64,000 nt of DNA from Mycobacteroides saopaulense (lineage in GTDB: Bacteria; Actinomycetota; Actinomycetes; Mycobacteriales; Mycobacteriaceae): contig NZ_CP010271.1 in NCBI RefSeq assembly GCF_001456355.1, forward strand, positions 4,526,001 through 4,590,000, read 5' to 3'. Below the pieces are notes generated by a model. The model had not been told where the DNA came from and searched no databases. It saw only the letters and a program-made list of their open reading frames with translations. Positions 45,617 through 56,206 of this stretch are shown here, piece by piece (the first letter of the stretch is position 1; every line of letters begins with the position of its first letter). The position numbers were made by a program, and so were the translations under genes.

Positions 45617-46876
45617 CTACCGCACGGACTTGATCGGCAGTACCGCCAGCGCGCCGAGAACCGACAGGGCCATCGACGCCAGATACAGGACGCTGAAGTC
45701 GCCCTTGGCGCTGTGCAATCCAAACAGCGCGGTCGCCAGCAGGGGCACCAGTAGCTGCGGCATCAGGTACGCCATCGCCACCACACCCAGGTCTTTACCC
45801 GAGGACTCCGTTTCGGGCAGCACCTCCGTCATCAGCGCCAGATCGACTGCGGCGTAGGCGCCCTGCCCTGCTCCGATCACAGCGGCGCCGAGCAACAGCG
45901 CATGAAAATCCTTGAACAACAGCAGGATCACCAACCCCGCCGCGGTGATCAGGCACGAAGTCCAGACGATGCTCTTGCGCCGACCGGTACGGTCCGACCA
46001 CCATGCCGATACCGCCGCGGTGAGCATGTTGGTGATCAAGAACGAGCCGATGATGACGCCGTATTTGGCGGCCGCCTCATGCTCGGACAAGCCCAGCGTG
46101 CCCGCGACGATGTACAGCATGTAGACCGTCACCAACAGCACCGACATCGTGACGAAGAGACGACAGATCCACGCCCAGGCAAAATCCTGGTACTTCATCG
46201 GGTTTATCCAGTAGCTGGCCAGGATCGCACGCCACCGCAGGTGTGCACGCTGGGTCCGGACCGTATCGCGCAGGATGAGTGCGGCGGCACTGTTGAACAC
46301 CAACGCCAGCACTGCCGGCAAACCGAACCACCATCGGGGGTCGTTGGGCAGCACGTTGATGAAGACGCTGCCGATCACGGGCGCCAGGCTGGTCGAGATG
46401 CCGAATACCGCCGCGACACGCGCCCTGATTGCCACCGATATTTGGTCCGCCAGCAGCGCGTTGAACACCACAAGCGTGGCCGCAAAGCCGATCTGGGTGA
46501 TGCACCAGCCGACGACCACGCCGCCGACCGACGGGGCCGTGGCCAAGGTGGTCAGGCCCAGCGCGCCCACCAGCGTGCCGCCCACGAGATATGGCCTGCG
46601 GATACCGAACCTCGAGGTCGACGTGTCGCTGAGATGCCCCAGCGGAGGCGTCACCAGGATGATCGCGATCCCCCCGAGCGCCATCGTCAACGACAACGCC
46701 TGCGTCTTGTGGGCCGGGTCGAGCTCGGCGAGCCGGAGCGGGATGCTCACCCCGCCCGCGGCGAGCAGCGCCACCGCGGAGGCGAAGTAGGCCAGCAAGA
46801 AGACCGGCAGGAAAGCGCGCGGCTGCACGACCCGGACGTCCGCCTCAAGGCGCGTAGCAGGCGTTTCCGTAGCCAT
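45617..46876 (-). CDS. MFS transporter
   Basis: About 419 residues with twelve hydrophobic helices. The loop between helices 2 and 3 has GHLSDTSTSRFGIRRPYLVGG, a form of the MFS GxxxDrxGRR motif similar to sugar/cation symporter-type families. The second copy is SDRTGRRKS. The ATG at 46876 has GAGAGG upstream. It is divergent from the amidohydrolase at 47068. Substrate cannot be inferred. Confidence 0.87.
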   Translation of the reverse strand: MATETPATRLEADVRVVQPRAFLPVFLLAYFASAVALLAAGGVSIPLRLAELDPAHKTQALSLTMALGGIAIILVTPPLGHLSDTSTSRFGIRRPYLVGGTLVGALGLTTLATAPSVGGVVVGWCITQIGFAATLVVFNALLADQISVAIRARVAAVFGISTSLAPVIGSVFINVLPNDPRWWFGLPAVLALVFNSAAALILRDTVRTQRAHLRWRAILASYWINPMKYQDFAWAWICRLFVTMSVLLVTVYMLYIVAGTLGLSEHEAAAKYGVIIGSFLITNMLTAAVSAWWSDRTGRRKSIVWTSCLITAAGLVILLLFKDFHALLLGAAVIGAGQGAYAAVDLALMTEVLPETESSGKDLGVVAMAYLMPQLLVPLLATALFGLHSAKGDFSVLYLASMALSVLGALAVLPIKSVR

Positions 46877-47067
46877 ATGGTCCTCTCGAAGATCCTCCGA
46901 CAAACCACTGTAAGCGGTTGCGCGCAAACCCCGCTTGGGACGGAGATCACCCTGCGGTTACGCAACAGCCCTCGGCAAGCATGCGGGTGCACAATCACTG
47001 CTGCACCGTGAAACAGCCTGGCCCGCGTTGCAGGCGCAGGCATACCCGACAACCGAGGCGAATTCTC

Positions 47068-48102
47068 ATGGCACGTATCGACACCCATCACCACTGCATT
47101 CCGCCCCTATACCGCACGCTGTTGCAGAAGGCGGGCATCGAGGAGGCCGGTGGACGGGCCCTACCCGATTGGAGTCCGGAGACATCCCTGGAAACCATGG
47201 ATGCCCTGAATGTGTCCACAGCGATCCTGTCGGTGTCCACACCGGGCACCACCTTTTTGTCTTCGGCCGCCGACGCCGCGGCGCTGGCACGGGACCTCAA
47301 CGACTACACGTCGGGAGTTGTCGCGGACCAGCCGAACCGATTCGGCTTCTTCGCGACGGTCCCGATGCCGCACGTCCACGAGGCCGTCGCGGAAACCGTT
47401 CGTGCACTGGATGTCTTGCACGCCGACGGCGTGGTGCTGCTGGCCAACAACGACGGGATCTACCTTGGCCAGGACGGGCAAGACGACCTGTTCGCCGCTC
47501 TGGACGCGCGGTCGGCCGTCGTGTTCATCCACCCCGCCGATCTGCCCGGCGCCGTTGTGCCCGGGGTGCTGCCCTTTGCCGCGGATTTCCTTCTGGACAC
47601 GACCCGTGCGGCATACCTCTTGGTCCGCAACGGAATCCGCCGTAAGTATCCGAACATCAAGTTCATCCTCAGCCACGCGGGGGGCTTTGTGCCCTACGCC
47701 AGCCACCGCATGGCGGTGGCCATCACCTCCGATACGGGTGCCAGCCCCACCGACAATCTGGATGACTTCGCAAGCTTCTACTTCGACACGGCACTGTCTT
47801 CCAGCCCCGCCGCGCTGCCGTCGCTGCTGGCCTTCGCCAAGCCAGGCCACATCACCTTCGGATCGGACTGGCCATTTGCGCCGCTGCCGGCCTCGCAGTT
47901 GTTCGCCGCCGGCCTGGAGAACTTTCCGTTGGAGCAGGCGGCCCGGACCGCGGTCGACCGGGGCAACGCGCTGGCGCTGTTCCCCCGGTTGGGCACCGCA
48001 CCCGCCGCACCGGCGCGGTCACTGTCCGGGCATGTCCGGTACGCCGCACGCCGCACGGTGATGCGCGGTATCGCACGCTTGATGGCCTCGCAACAGACAT
48101 GA
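47068..48102 (+). CDS. Amidohydrolase of the ACMSD/gamma-resorcylate decarboxylase group
   Basis: 344 residues from ATG 47068. Metal-binding DTHHHC at the N-terminus, a HPAD strand at about 154, LSHAGG and the final GSDWPFAP aspartate are the signatures of the amidohydrolase-2 family. Members decarboxylate or hydrate aromatic acids. The divergent MFS transporter could supply the substrate (inference). The serine hydrolase gene follows 16 bases downstream and is likely cotranscribed. Confidence 0.85.
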   Translation: MARIDTHHHCIPPLYRTLLQKAGIEEAGGRALPDWSPETSLETMDALNVSTAILSVSTPGTTFLSSAADAAALARDLNDYTSGVVADQPNRFGFFATVPMPHVHEAVAETVRALDVLHADGVVLLANNDGIYLGQDGQDDLFAALDARSAVVFIHPADLPGAVVPGVLPFAADFLLDTTRAAYLLVRNGIRRKYPNIKFILSHAGGFVPYASHRMAVAITSDTGASPTDNLDDFASFYFDTALSSSPAALPSLLAFAKPGHITFGSDWPFAPLPASQLFAAGLENFPLEQAARTAVDRGNALALFPRLGTAPAAPARSLSGHVRYAARRTVMRGIARLMASQQT

Positions 48103-48118
48103 CCGTACTGTCGGTCGG

Positions 48119-49579
48119 GTGAAGCTGTCCGGATGGCGCGTCGCCCGGGCCTTGGTCGTCGGAACAGCCGTCTTCAGCGTGTCGGTGCCTTCTTGTGGGC
48201 ATTCAGCGCATCAGATCGCCGCGCCGAGTGTGGTTCCCGAAGGTCTCTTCGCGCCCGTCACCCGCCTGGTCAACGATGCCGTCGCGGCACCGCGGCTGCC
48301 CGGTGCCGTGGTTCACATCGGGCACGGCGGCAAGACCGTCTTCCGGCAAGCTTTCGGTTGGCGCAAGCTCCCCGATGAGCCGGGGCTGGACGGGTCGCCC
48401 GCACCCGCCGAGCCGATGACCGCGGACACGATCTTCGATGTGGCGTCGCTGACCAAACCCCTTGCGACCAGCGTGGCCCTTCTCCAGCTGTACGAAAAGA
48501 ACCTGGTTCAGATCGACGAGCCCGTGCAGACATACCTGCCGGATTACAACCCCACCGACGACCCGCGACGCGCCCAGGTAACACTTCGCATGCTGCTCAC
48601 CCACACCTCGGGCATCGGCGGCGACCTGAGCCATCAGGGCCCTTGGGGACTGGCCAAGGCGGACAAGGCAGATGGCATCCAGCGCGCACTCACCGTTCCG
48701 TTGACATTCGACCCCGGCACGAGATTCCACTACTCCGATATCAACTTCATCATTCTGGGCGCGCTGATCGAGAAGATCACCGGGACGACCTTGGATGTCT
48801 ACGTGCAGGACAACGTCTTTGCCCCATTGGGCATGGCCGATACTCGCTATCTGCCCGCGGACAAGGCCTGCGGCGCACACCGAATCACCGGTACGGCAAT
48901 CGCTTTCGACAAGACGACTGTTGCGCCGTGCCCGGCGGGCGCCTGGAACACCGATCTGCTGACGCGCATCGCACCGACGGCTCACGACGACGACACTCCG
49001 GGCATCAACCCCCACTACGACCGGCTGCTGCGCGGTACCGTGCACGACCCGACCGCGCGCCGGATGGGCGGTGTGACCGGCAGCGCGGGCGTGTTCTCGA
49101 CGATCGACGACATCGGCCGGTACGCGCAGGCGCTTCTCGATCGGCTTGCCGGACGCCCGAGCCCGTTCCCTTTGAAGAGATCCACCCTTGAATTGATGAC
49201 GGCTCCGCAGCAGCCGGGCCATTCCGCCACACAGCTCGAGGCTGCCAACAACGCCACTCGCCAGGCCATCGAAAACAGCCCCAACCCAACAGATCCCCTG
49301 CTCGCACCGGCCTATCCGGCGATATCGGGGCAGAGCCTGCGCGGCCTCGGCTGGGATATCGACACCGAGCTGTCCAAGCCGCGCGGCATGCTCTTTCCCA
49401 TCGGCAGCTTCGGCCACTCCGGCTTCACTGGAGTCTCGCTGTGGATGGACCCGGGGTCGGACACCTATGTGATCGTCCTGGCGAACGTCATCCACCAGCG
49501 CGGCGGTCCGCCCATCGTGGGGCTGAGCGGCGATATCGCCACAACGGCAGCTCGCGTCCTGCATCTCTACAGCAATTAG
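48119..49579 (+). CDS. Exported serine beta-lactamase-fold hydrolase (class C/esterase type)
   Basis: 486 residues from GTG 48119. A hydrophobic signal region ends VSVPSCGHSA, where Cys could be a lipoprotein site though the box is atypical. The SxxK motif is in DVASLTKPLAT, the second motif Tyr is in HYSDIN, and GHSGFTG fills the third-motif place. These proteins include penicillin-binding esterases and D-aminopeptidases. A standard beta-lactamase role is not certain. It follows the amidohydrolase closely. Confidence 0.85.
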   Translation: MKLSGWRVARALVVGTAVFSVSVPSCGHSAHQIAAPSVVPEGLFAPVTRLVNDAVAAPRLPGAVVHIGHGGKTVFRQAFGWRKLPDEPGLDGSPAPAEPMTADTIFDVASLTKPLATSVALLQLYEKNLVQIDEPVQTYLPDYNPTDDPRRAQVTLRMLLTHTSGIGGDLSHQGPWGLAKADKADGIQRALTVPLTFDPGTRFHYSDINFIILGALIEKITGTTLDVYVQDNVFAPLGMADTRYLPADKACGAHRITGTAIAFDKTTVAPCPAGAWNTDLLTRIAPTAHDDDTPGINPHYDRLLRGTVHDPTARRMGGVTGSAGVFSTIDDIGRYAQALLDRLAGRPSPFPLKRSTLELMTAPQQPGHSATQLEAANNATRQAIENSPNPTDPLLAPAYPAISGQSLRGLGWDIDTELSKPRGMLFPIGSFGHSGFTGVSLWMDPGSDTYVIVLANVIHQRGGPPIVGLSGDIATTAARVLHLYSN

Positions 49580-49708
49580 CCGCGGCTCCGCATTCGAAAA
49601 CTACTGAGCGCGTGCAGATCACGAGATCCTGCGCATTGATGCCAGAGCGTTATGAAAGTGGCGCCATCGTCACAGCTTTAACAGCAGTCACTTTGTTAAC
49701 ATCGCGAA

Positions 49709-50521
49709 ATGCACGACTCGTCGGGGAATGAAAGACTTCGGCGCTCCTCACGTCCGGTCACCCGGCGTGATGCGCTGCGCTACGCCACCGCGGTATCGGC
49801 ACTGGCTGGGCTGGGTGTGGCGTCGGCCACTGCCGGCATGCCGACGGCCGAGGCCGCAGCTCCCACCTTGATCGACTTCGCCATGCGCCAGATCCCGGCG
49901 GCGGACATCAAAGCCGCCGGACACTCGGGAGTGATCAACTACGTCTCGACCTCACGTCCCGGTTCGTCCATGGGCGCCAAACCGATCACCCGGCCCTACG
50001 CCCAGGCGCTCACCGCGGCCGGGCTGGTGATCGTCAGCAACTTTCAATACGGAAAGCCCGGCGGGACAGCGCCTTCGGACTTCACCCGCGGATTCGCCGG
50101 TGGCGTCGAGGACGCACGCACGGCTTGGCAGCTGCACACCGCTGCCGGTGGCGGCCAGAGCGCACCGGTCTTCTTCTCGGTGGACGACGACATCAACCGC
50201 GACACTTGGAACGACGTTGCGCTGCAGTGGTTCAAGGGCATCAATTCGGTACTGGGAGTGCAGCGCACCGGCATCTACGGCGGCATCAATCCGTGCCAGT
50301 GGGCGGCGGCCGACGGCGTGATCGGCAACTCACGCTCGCCCGGTCACGTGTGGGCCTGGCAGACCCGGTCTTGGTCTCGCGGCCAGGTCTTCCCCGGCGC
50401 GGTTCTCTACCAACGCATCGTAAGCACCGCATCCAATCCGGGGCCCGTCGTCGGCGGCCTCGAAGTCGACGTCAGCGACGCGCTGGCCCAGGACATCGGC
50501 CAGTGGAACTTCCATCCATGA
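49709..50521 (+). CDS. Tat-exported DUF1906 protein, copy 2
   Basis: 270 residues. The Tat signal [23 protein letters not shown] shares RRDALRYA with the copy at 38733, and the mature domains align along their full length ([82 protein letters not shown]). It is clearly a paralogue. Each copy stands alone with its own promoter. Likely a cell-wall-directed glycosidase-like protein. Confidence 0.85.
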   Translation: MHDSSGNERLRRSSRPVTRRDALRYATAVSALAGLGVASATAGMPTAEAAAPTLIDFAMRQIPAADIKAAGHSGVINYVSTSRPGSSMGAKPITRPYAQALTAAGLVIVSNFQYGKPGGTAPSDFTRGFAGGVEDARTAWQLHTAAGGGQSAPVFFSVDDDINRDTWNDVALQWFKGINSVLGVQRTGIYGGINPCQWAAADGVIGNSRSPGHVWAWQTRSWSRGQVFPGAVLYQRIVSTASNPGPVVGGLEVDVSDALAQDIGQWNFHP

Positions 50522-50588
50522 GGTTGTAGACAACTCTCCGGCTGAAGCTCGTCGTGCGGATAGTTGCCTCGCCACGGATACTCGGGGT

Positions 50589-53378
50589 ATGGCTGAGGCT
50601 TCGGATCTTGCACCGATCGGCGCGGTTACCCGAACACAGGTGGGCCGGGAGGCCACCGAGCCGATGCGTGAGGACATCCGGCTGTTGGGAACAATCCTGG
50701 GACTCACGGTGCGCGAGCAGTCCGGCGACGAGGTATTCGACCTCGTCGAACGGGCCAGGGTGGAATCGTTTCGGGTGCGCCGATCGGAGATCGATCGCGC
50801 CGAACTCGCAGAACTCTTCAACGGCATCGACATCCACCAAGCCATCCCGGTCATCCGAGCCTTTACGCATTTCGCCCTGTTGGCCAATGTGGCCGAAGAC
50901 ATCCATCGGGAGCGACGGCGCGCCGTTCATGTCAACGCGGGCGCCGCACCGCAAGACAGCACTCTTGCCGCCACGTATCTCAAACTCGATGCCGCGCGGC
51001 TTGATTCCGCGTCCGTGGCCGATGCCCTGACCGGCGCCCTGGTATCGCCGGTGATCACTGCCCACCCGACCGAGACCCGTCGCCGCACCGTTTTCGACAC
51101 ACAACACCGAATCACCGAATTGATGCGGCTACGGCTACACGGGCTCTCGCGCACCGAGACGGGCCGCGACATCGACAATGAACTGCGGCGTCACATTCTC
51201 ACACTGTGGCAGACCGCACTAATCCGCCTGTCCCGATTGAAAATTCAAGACGAGATCGCGGTGGGATTGCGGTACTACCGTGCCGCGTTCTTCGAGGTGA
51301 TACCCAGCATCAACGCCGAGGTTCGCGCGGCGCTACGTCGCCGATGGCCCGACGCCCCACTACTCACCGAGCCGATCCTGCGGCCCGGCTCGTGGATCGG
51401 TGGAGACCGGGACGGAAATCCGAATGTCACCGCCGAGGTGGTGCATCTTGCGACAGACAGCGCCGCCAGCACGGCCATTTCGTACTACTTCGAACAACTG
51501 GTGGCTCTCGAGCAGGAACTGTCCCTGTCCGCCCGTTTGGTCAGCGTCTCCCCCGAGTTGACCGCGCTGGCCGAGCAAGGCGGCGAAACTGCTCGCGCCG
51601 ACGAGCCCTACCGTCGCGCTGTACGGGTAATTCACGCGCGTCTTACCGCGACCGCGACACAGATCCTTGACGATCTGCCGGAGCACGGTCTGGATCTGGG
51701 GCTGAGCCCCTATGTCTCGCCCCAGGAACTGCTTGCCGACCTTGACGTTGTCAACGCCTCGTTGCGTACGCACGGCAGTTCGGTATTGGCCGATGATCGC
51801 CTCAGTGCTTTCCGGGAAGCTGTGCATGTCTTCGGATTTCATCTCAGCGGCTTGGATATGCGGCAGAACTCGGAGATCCACGAGGAAGTCGTGTCCGAGT
51901 TATTGGCCTGGGCCGGTGTGCATGCCGACTACCGCTCGCTGCCGGAACCCGAGCGTGTCGAGATACTGGTCGCCGAGCTACGTACACGCCGTCCGCTGGT
52001 CAGTGCGGGCGCCGAGCTTTCCGAACTGGCCCGCAAGGAACTCGACATCGTCACCGCTGCCGCGCGGGCTGTCGCAACCTACGGTCCCGGGGCGGTGCCC
52101 AACTACATCATCTCGATGTGTCAATCGGTCTCGGACATGCTGGAAGCGGCGATTCTGCTGAAAGAGGCCGGCCTGTTGGACGCTTCGCGCCCGCGGCCGT
52201 TCTGCCCGGTGGGAATCGTTCCGCTGTTCGAAACCATCGACGATCTACGCCACGGTTCGGACATTCTCGAAGCCGCGCTGAAACTCCCGCTGTATCGCGC
52301 GCTGGTGTCCTCTCGCGGTGAGAGCCAAGAGGTCATGCTCGGATACTCCGACTCCAACAAGGATGGCGGCTACCTGGCTGCCAACTGGGCGCTCTACCGT
52401 GCCGAGCTGGACCTGGTGGAATCTGCGCGCAAGACCGGGATTCGACTACGGCTCTTCCATGGCCGCGGCGGCACCGTGGGCCGCGGCGGCGGGCCAAGCT
52501 ACGACGCCATCCTGGCGCAGCCACCGGGCGCGGTATCGGGCTCGCTTCGGATCACCGAACAGGGCGAGGTGATCGCGGCCAAGTACGCCGAGCCGCGCAC
52601 GGCGCATCGCAACCTGGAGACCCTGCTGGCCGCCACCTTGGAGTCGACGCTGCTCGATGTCGAAGGTTTGGGCGAGATAGCCGCTGCCGCATACGAAGTA
52701 CTCGATGATCTGGCCGAGCGGGCGCAGCGCGCCTATCGCGATCTGGTGCACGAAACACCAGGCTTTGTCGAGTATTTCAAGGCCTCCACACCCGTCAGCG
52801 AGATCGGGGCGCTCAACATCGGCAGCCGGCCCACCTCACGCAAACCCACGACGTCCATCGCCGACCTGCGCGCCATCCCCTGGGTGCTGGCATGGAGTCA
52901 ATCTCGGGTGATGCTGCCGGGCTGGTATGGCACGGGAACGGCTTTCGAGCAGTGGATCTCCGACGGCGACGGCCGGCTCGAGGTACTGCAGCGGCTCTAC
53001 GTTCAGTGGCCGTTCTTCCGGACGGTGCTGTCCAACATGGCCCAGGTACTGGCCAAGTCGGATATGGGGCTGGCCGCACGGTATGCCGAGCTCGTCGAGG
53101 ACAAGGACTTGCGGCATCGAGTGTTCGACAAGATCGTCGCCGAACACGACAGAACCATCGCCATGCATCAACTGATCACCGGTCATGAGGACCTGCTCGC
53201 CGACAACCCGGCACTGGCGCGATCGGTGTTCAATCGATTCCCCTACCTGGAGCCACTCAACCACCTACAGGTCGAGCTGCTGCGGCGGTACCGCTCCGGC
53301 GATCAAGCCGAGCTGGTTCAGCGCGGCATACTGCTCACGATGAGCGGGCTGGCCACCGCACTGCGCAACAGCGGATAG
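50589..53378 (+). CDS. ppc: Phosphoenolpyruvate carboxylase
   Basis: 929 residues, the usual length. All PEPC signatures are present: [12 protein letters not shown] with the catalytic His, [50 protein letters not shown] (second catalytic His), ITEQGEVI and the C-terminal RNSG in place of the usual RNTG. It makes oxaloacetate from PEP and bicarbonate. M. tuberculosis relies on other anaplerotic enzymes, so this gene is a metabolic difference. Start ATG 50589 follows the DUF1906 gene by 67 bases. Confidence 0.97.
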   Translation: MAEASDLAPIGAVTRTQVGREATEPMREDIRLLGTILGLTVREQSGDEVFDLVERARVESFRVRRSEIDRAELAELFNGIDIHQAIPVIRAFTHFALLANVAEDIHRERRRAVHVNAGAAPQDSTLAATYLKLDAARLDSASVADALTGALVSPVITAHPTETRRRTVFDTQHRITELMRLRLHGLSRTETGRDIDNELRRHILTLWQTALIRLSRLKIQDEIAVGLRYYRAAFFEVIPSINAEVRAALRRRWPDAPLLTEPILRPGSWIGGDRDGNPNVTAEVVHLATDSAASTAISYYFEQLVALEQELSLSARLVSVSPELTALAEQGGETARADEPYRRAVRVIHARLTATATQILDDLPEHGLDLGLSPYVSPQELLADLDVVNASLRTHGSSVLADDRLSAFREAVHVFGFHLSGLDMRQNSEIHEEVVSELLAWAGVHADYRSLPEPERVEILVAELRTRRPLVSAGAELSELARKELDIVTAAARAVATYGPGAVPNYIISMCQSVSDMLEAAILLKEAGLLDASRPRPFCPVGIVPLFETIDDLRHGSDILEAALKLPLYRALVSSRGESQEVMLGYSDSNKDGGYLAANWALYRAELDLVESARKTGIRLRLFHGRGGTVGRGGGPSYDAILAQPPGAVSGSLRITEQGEVIAAKYAEPRTAHRNLETLLAATLESTLLDVEGLGEIAAAAYEVLDDLAERAQRAYRDLVHETPGFVEYFKASTPVSEIGALNIGSRPTSRKPTTSIADLRAIPWVLAWSQSRVMLPGWYGTGTAFEQWISDGDGRLEVLQRLYVQWPFFRTVLSNMAQVLAKSDMGLAARYAELVEDKDLRHRVFDKIVAEHDRTIAMHQLITGHEDLLADNPALARSVFNRFPYLEPLNHLQVELLRRYRSGDQAELVQRGILLTMSGLATALRNSG

Positions 53379-53392
53379 CACCGGCCAGCCGT

Positions 53393-55057
53393 TTAAAGCT
53401 CGGCCACGCGGCCGTTCTCGACCACCCAGGAGCGATCCAACCGAACGTTCTGCAGCATCCGTCGATCGTGCGTCACCAGGAGCAGCGCACCGTCGTAGGT
53501 CTCGAGCGCCTGCTCAAGCTGCTCGATGGCAGCGAGATCCAGATGGTTTGTCGGCTCGTCGAGAACCAGCACATTGGTCCCACACGCCTGCAGCAGGGCA
53601 AGGCCGGCACGGGTTCGCTCGCCGGGAGAGAGTTCGTCAACGGCGCGTTCCACATGGTCGGCACGCAGGCCGAACTTGGCCAGCAGGGTGCGCACATCGG
53701 CGGTCGACCAGGACGGGACGCGCTGCTCGAAACGATCGACGAGACGCTCGGAGCCGGCGAAATCGGCACGCGCCTGGTCGATTTCACCGATGGCGACGTT
53801 GGCACCCAGGCTCGCGCGCCCCTCGTCGGGCTGCTGACGACCCAACAGCAGTCTCAACAGTGTCGATTTTCCCGCTCCGTTCGGGCCGGTGATGCCGATC
53901 CGCTCACCGGCGTCGACCTGAAGCGACACCGGACCCAGCACAAAATCACCTTGCCGCACAACGGCATTGTCCAGTGTCGCCACGACCGCACTCGACCGTG
54001 GCGCGGCGCCGATGGTGAACTCGAGCACCCATTCCTTGCGCGGTTCGACCACTTCCTCAAGACGGGCGATCCGGCTCTCCATCTGACGCACCTTCTGCGC
54101 CTGCTTCTCGCTGGACTCCGATGCCGCGCGGCGCCGGATCTTGTCGTTATCGGGAGCCTTACGCATCGCGTTGCGGACGCCCTGGCTCGACCATTCGCGT
54201 TGGGTGCGTGCACGTGCCACCAGGTCGGCCTTCTTCTCCGCGAACTCGTCGTACTGTTCGCGCCGGTGCCGTCGAGCGATCTCTCGTTCTTCCAGATAGC
54301 TCTCGTACCCGCCGCCGAAGACGGTGGTGGTGTTCTGAGCCAAGTCCAGCTCGAGGATGTGAGTGGCGCTGCGCGCGAGGAACTCTCGATCGTGGCTCAC
54401 CAACACCACACCGCCCCGAAGGTCCCGGACGAAGTCCTCCAGCCGGGCCAGTCCGTCGAGATCGAGGTCATTGGTGGGCTCGTCGAGCAGAACGATGTCG
54501 AATCGCGACAGCATCAGCGCCGCCAAACCCACCCGCGCCGCCTGCCCTCCCGACAAGGCGGTCATCATGGTCGATTCCGGCAGCACCGCATCCGAATCGA
54601 GTCCGAGGTCCGCCAGGGCGGCCGGCAGCCGCTCGTCGAGATCCGCAGCACCCGAGGCAAGCCAGTGATCCAGCGCCGCGGCGTAGGCGTCGGCCGGATC
54701 GCCGTGTGCAGGATCTTGATCCGGGTCCGACAAGGCCGCCGCAGCGGTTTCCATGGCCTGCGTCGCGGCGGTGCATCCCGTACGACGCGCGATGTAGGCG
54801 GCGACCGTCTCCCCGGCGATCCGTTCATGCTCCTGCGGAAGCCACCCGACGAACGCATCCGCGGGGGCGACGCTGACCACACCGCCGAGCGGCTCCAGAT
54901 CTCCTGCCAAGATGCGCAGCAGCGTGCTCTTACCGGCACCATTGGCGCCCACCACGCCGACCACATCACCCGGCGCCACGGTCAGATCGAGTGACTCGAA
55001 AAGGGTGCGATGGGCGAATCCGCCGGCCACATTCTTCGCGACAAGCGTTGCAGTCAT
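53393..55057 (-). CDS. ABC-F family ATP-binding protein
   Basis: 554 residues with two full ABC modules and no membrane domain. Module one has GANGAGKST, LSGGQAARVGLAAL and VLLDEPTNDLDL. Module two has GPNGAGKST, LSPGERTRAGLALL and VLVLDEPTNHLDL. A charged linker of about 80 residues joins them. ABC-F proteins act on the ribosome as translation factors or antibiotic-protection proteins. This is not obviously the EttA homologue; resistance by ribosome protection is possible. Confidence 0.92.
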   Translation of the reverse strand: MTATLVAKNVAGGFAHRTLFESLDLTVAPGDVVGVVGANGAGKSTLLRILAGDLEPLGGVVSVAPADAFVGWLPQEHERIAGETVAAYIARRTGCTAATQAMETAAAALSDPDQDPAHGDPADAYAAALDHWLASGAADLDERLPAALADLGLDSDAVLPESTMMTALSGGQAARVGLAALMLSRFDIVLLDEPTNDLDLDGLARLEDFVRDLRGGVVLVSHDREFLARSATHILELDLAQNTTTVFGGGYESYLEEREIARRHRREQYDEFAEKKADLVARARTQREWSSQGVRNAMRKAPDNDKIRRRAASESSEKQAQKVRQMESRIARLEEVVEPRKEWVLEFTIGAAPRSSAVVATLDNAVVRQGDFVLGPVSLQVDAGERIGITGPNGAGKSTLLRLLLGRQQPDEGRASLGANVAIGEIDQARADFAGSERLVDRFEQRVPSWSTADVRTLLAKFGLRADHVERAVDELSPGERTRAGLALLQACGTNVLVLDEPTNHLDLAAIEQLEQALETYDGALLLVTHDRRMLQNVRLDRSWVVENGRVAEL

Positions 55058-55098
55058 GGATCTATCGTCGCATTAGCGCGCCACAAGTCTTCCCGTCA

Positions 55099-55485
55099 CT
55101 ACAGGTCTCGTGGATCGTCGGGCACATCGACGGCGTACTGCCGCAGCACGTCCAGCGCGACTACGTCGAGGGTTCGTTCGTGTGTGGCCGCCAGCACCAC
55201 CGGAGCGGCATGTCCGTCGTGATGGGCCCGCAGCCAATTCGCCGCCGTGACGCACCAGCGGTCGCCGGGGACCAGACCGGGGAACTGATAGCGCGGCGAC
55301 GGCGTGGACAAATCGTTGCCGATAGACTGTTGATGCTCCAGAAATCCCGCGGTCACCACCGCACAGATCGTGTGCAGGCCGCGGTCTTCGTCCCCCGTCG
55401 AACAGCAGCCGTCGCGGTAGAAGCCGGTGAGCGGTTCGGTACCGCACGGTTCCAACGGGCCGCCGAGCACGTTGCGATCAGCCAT
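55099..55485 (-). CDS. DUF2237-family protein
   Basis: 128 residues from ATG 55485. NVLGGPLEPCGTEPLTGFYRDGCCSTGDEDRGLHTICAVVTAGFLEHQQSIGNDLSTP and PGLVPGDRWCVTAANWL are the typical DUF2237 blocks with conserved cysteines. Function unknown. It lies downstream of, and in the same direction as, the accessory block, and upstream of the ABC-F gene by 41 bases, with which it probably belongs as core DNA. Confidence 0.85.
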   Translation of the reverse strand: MADRNVLGGPLEPCGTEPLTGFYRDGCCSTGDEDRGLHTICAVVTAGFLEHQQSIGNDLSTPSPRYQFPGLVPGDRWCVTAANWLRAHHDGHAAPVVLAATHERTLDVVALDVLRQYAVDVPDDPRDL

Positions 55486-55561
55486 ATGACCAGTATCGGT
55501 CCTCATAGCCGGGGCGCGACACCCAAGCCACTTCCTGCCCGGCGCCAACTCCTACGGCACT

Positions 55562-55626
55562 AACGCAGGCGACGCTCTTCTTCCGCTTCGAGACGCCGGC
55601 GCTTGTCGATCTCCGCTTCAAATGCG
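55562..55626 (-). pseudogene. Possible orphan C-terminal gene remnant
   Basis: On the minus strand 55626-55562 reads AFEAEIDKRRRLEAEEERRLR then a stop. This is a charged helix tail of coding character with no start codon or upstream continuation in frame. It may be the end of a gene cut off where the accessory block joined, at about 55630. Support is limited to amino-acid composition. Confidence 0.25.
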
Positions 55627-55750
55627 CAGCACCCTGACCTGACATTTGAAGTACCGACTGGTCACCACGAGTGTTAACACCCAGCCCACTTGAAGGCCGG
55701 GCACCGTTCGTCAGGGTCCGGCTAGTGGCCACGGGAGCGGTGCCACACGA

Positions 55751-56206
55751 TCAGATGACAGGTTGGGTATCTACAACAATGTGTCTGGCGACATCGGTGG
55801 CCGCCGCATTAGCCTGGTAGTATGCCGCGCCCAGCGCCCCGAGAAGTGCCAGCGGTGCGATGACCGCTATCGCAATATGGACCATCGGTGACCAGCGGCG
55901 CACGTATGCCACAGCAAGAATGACAACTCCGATCGCCAGCGTAGCTCCACCCGCGAACAGAGCCCAGGTAAATCCGGTCGATTGGGCGGCATTCCAAGCA
56001 TCTACACTGGCAAATGTATCCGCATTCCTAAAACCAAAGTAGCGGTTCGGCATCAGTTTGTTGTCAAGTGCCAACTGATACCCGCGGGCGGCAAGAACTA
56101 CATATATCACGGATACCAGGGCATATGTGATCAGTATGAATTTGCATATCGATCGGCCGATATCGATCGCGCCTGAGCTATTCGAGTTGTCTAATGCATG
56201 CCCCAT
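55751..56206 (-). CDS. sdpI: SdpI-family immunity protein, copy 1
   Basis: 151 residues from ATG 56206, preceded by AAGG at a suitable distance and overlapping the sdpB stop. Hydrophobic helix at about 22-40, the SdpI-domain core MPNRYFGFRNADTFASVDAWNAAQSTG at 52-78, then two or three more helices. In Bacillus subtilis SdpI is a membrane protein that protects the producer from SDP toxin. This protein has only the C-terminal SdpI domain. It is the last gene of the block and is translationally coupled to sdpB. Confidence 0.8.
   Translation of the reverse strand: MGHALDNSNSSGAIDIGRSICKFILITYALVSVIYVVLAARGYQLALDNKLMPNRYFGFRNADTFASVDAWNAAQSTGFTWALFAGGATLAIGVVILAVAYVRRWSPMVHIAIAVIAPLALLGALGAAYYQANAAATDVARHIVVDTQPVI

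Noticed and set aside
46903..46919. Inverted AACC/GGTT between the MFS and amidohydrolase genes
   Set aside because: Four-base arms with a nine-base spacer are too weak to call an operator.
48203..49564. 453-codon minus-strand open frame
   Set aside because: Antisense shadow of the serine hydrolase, whose motifs are intact.
53468..54994. 508-codon open frame on the plus strand
   Set aside because: It is the mirror of the ABC-F gene in GC-rich DNA, with no domain and no ribosome site.
55478..55732. 84-codon minus-strand open frame before the accessory block
   Set aside because: Overlaps the DUF2237 start, lacks a ribosome site, and has no protein-like pattern.
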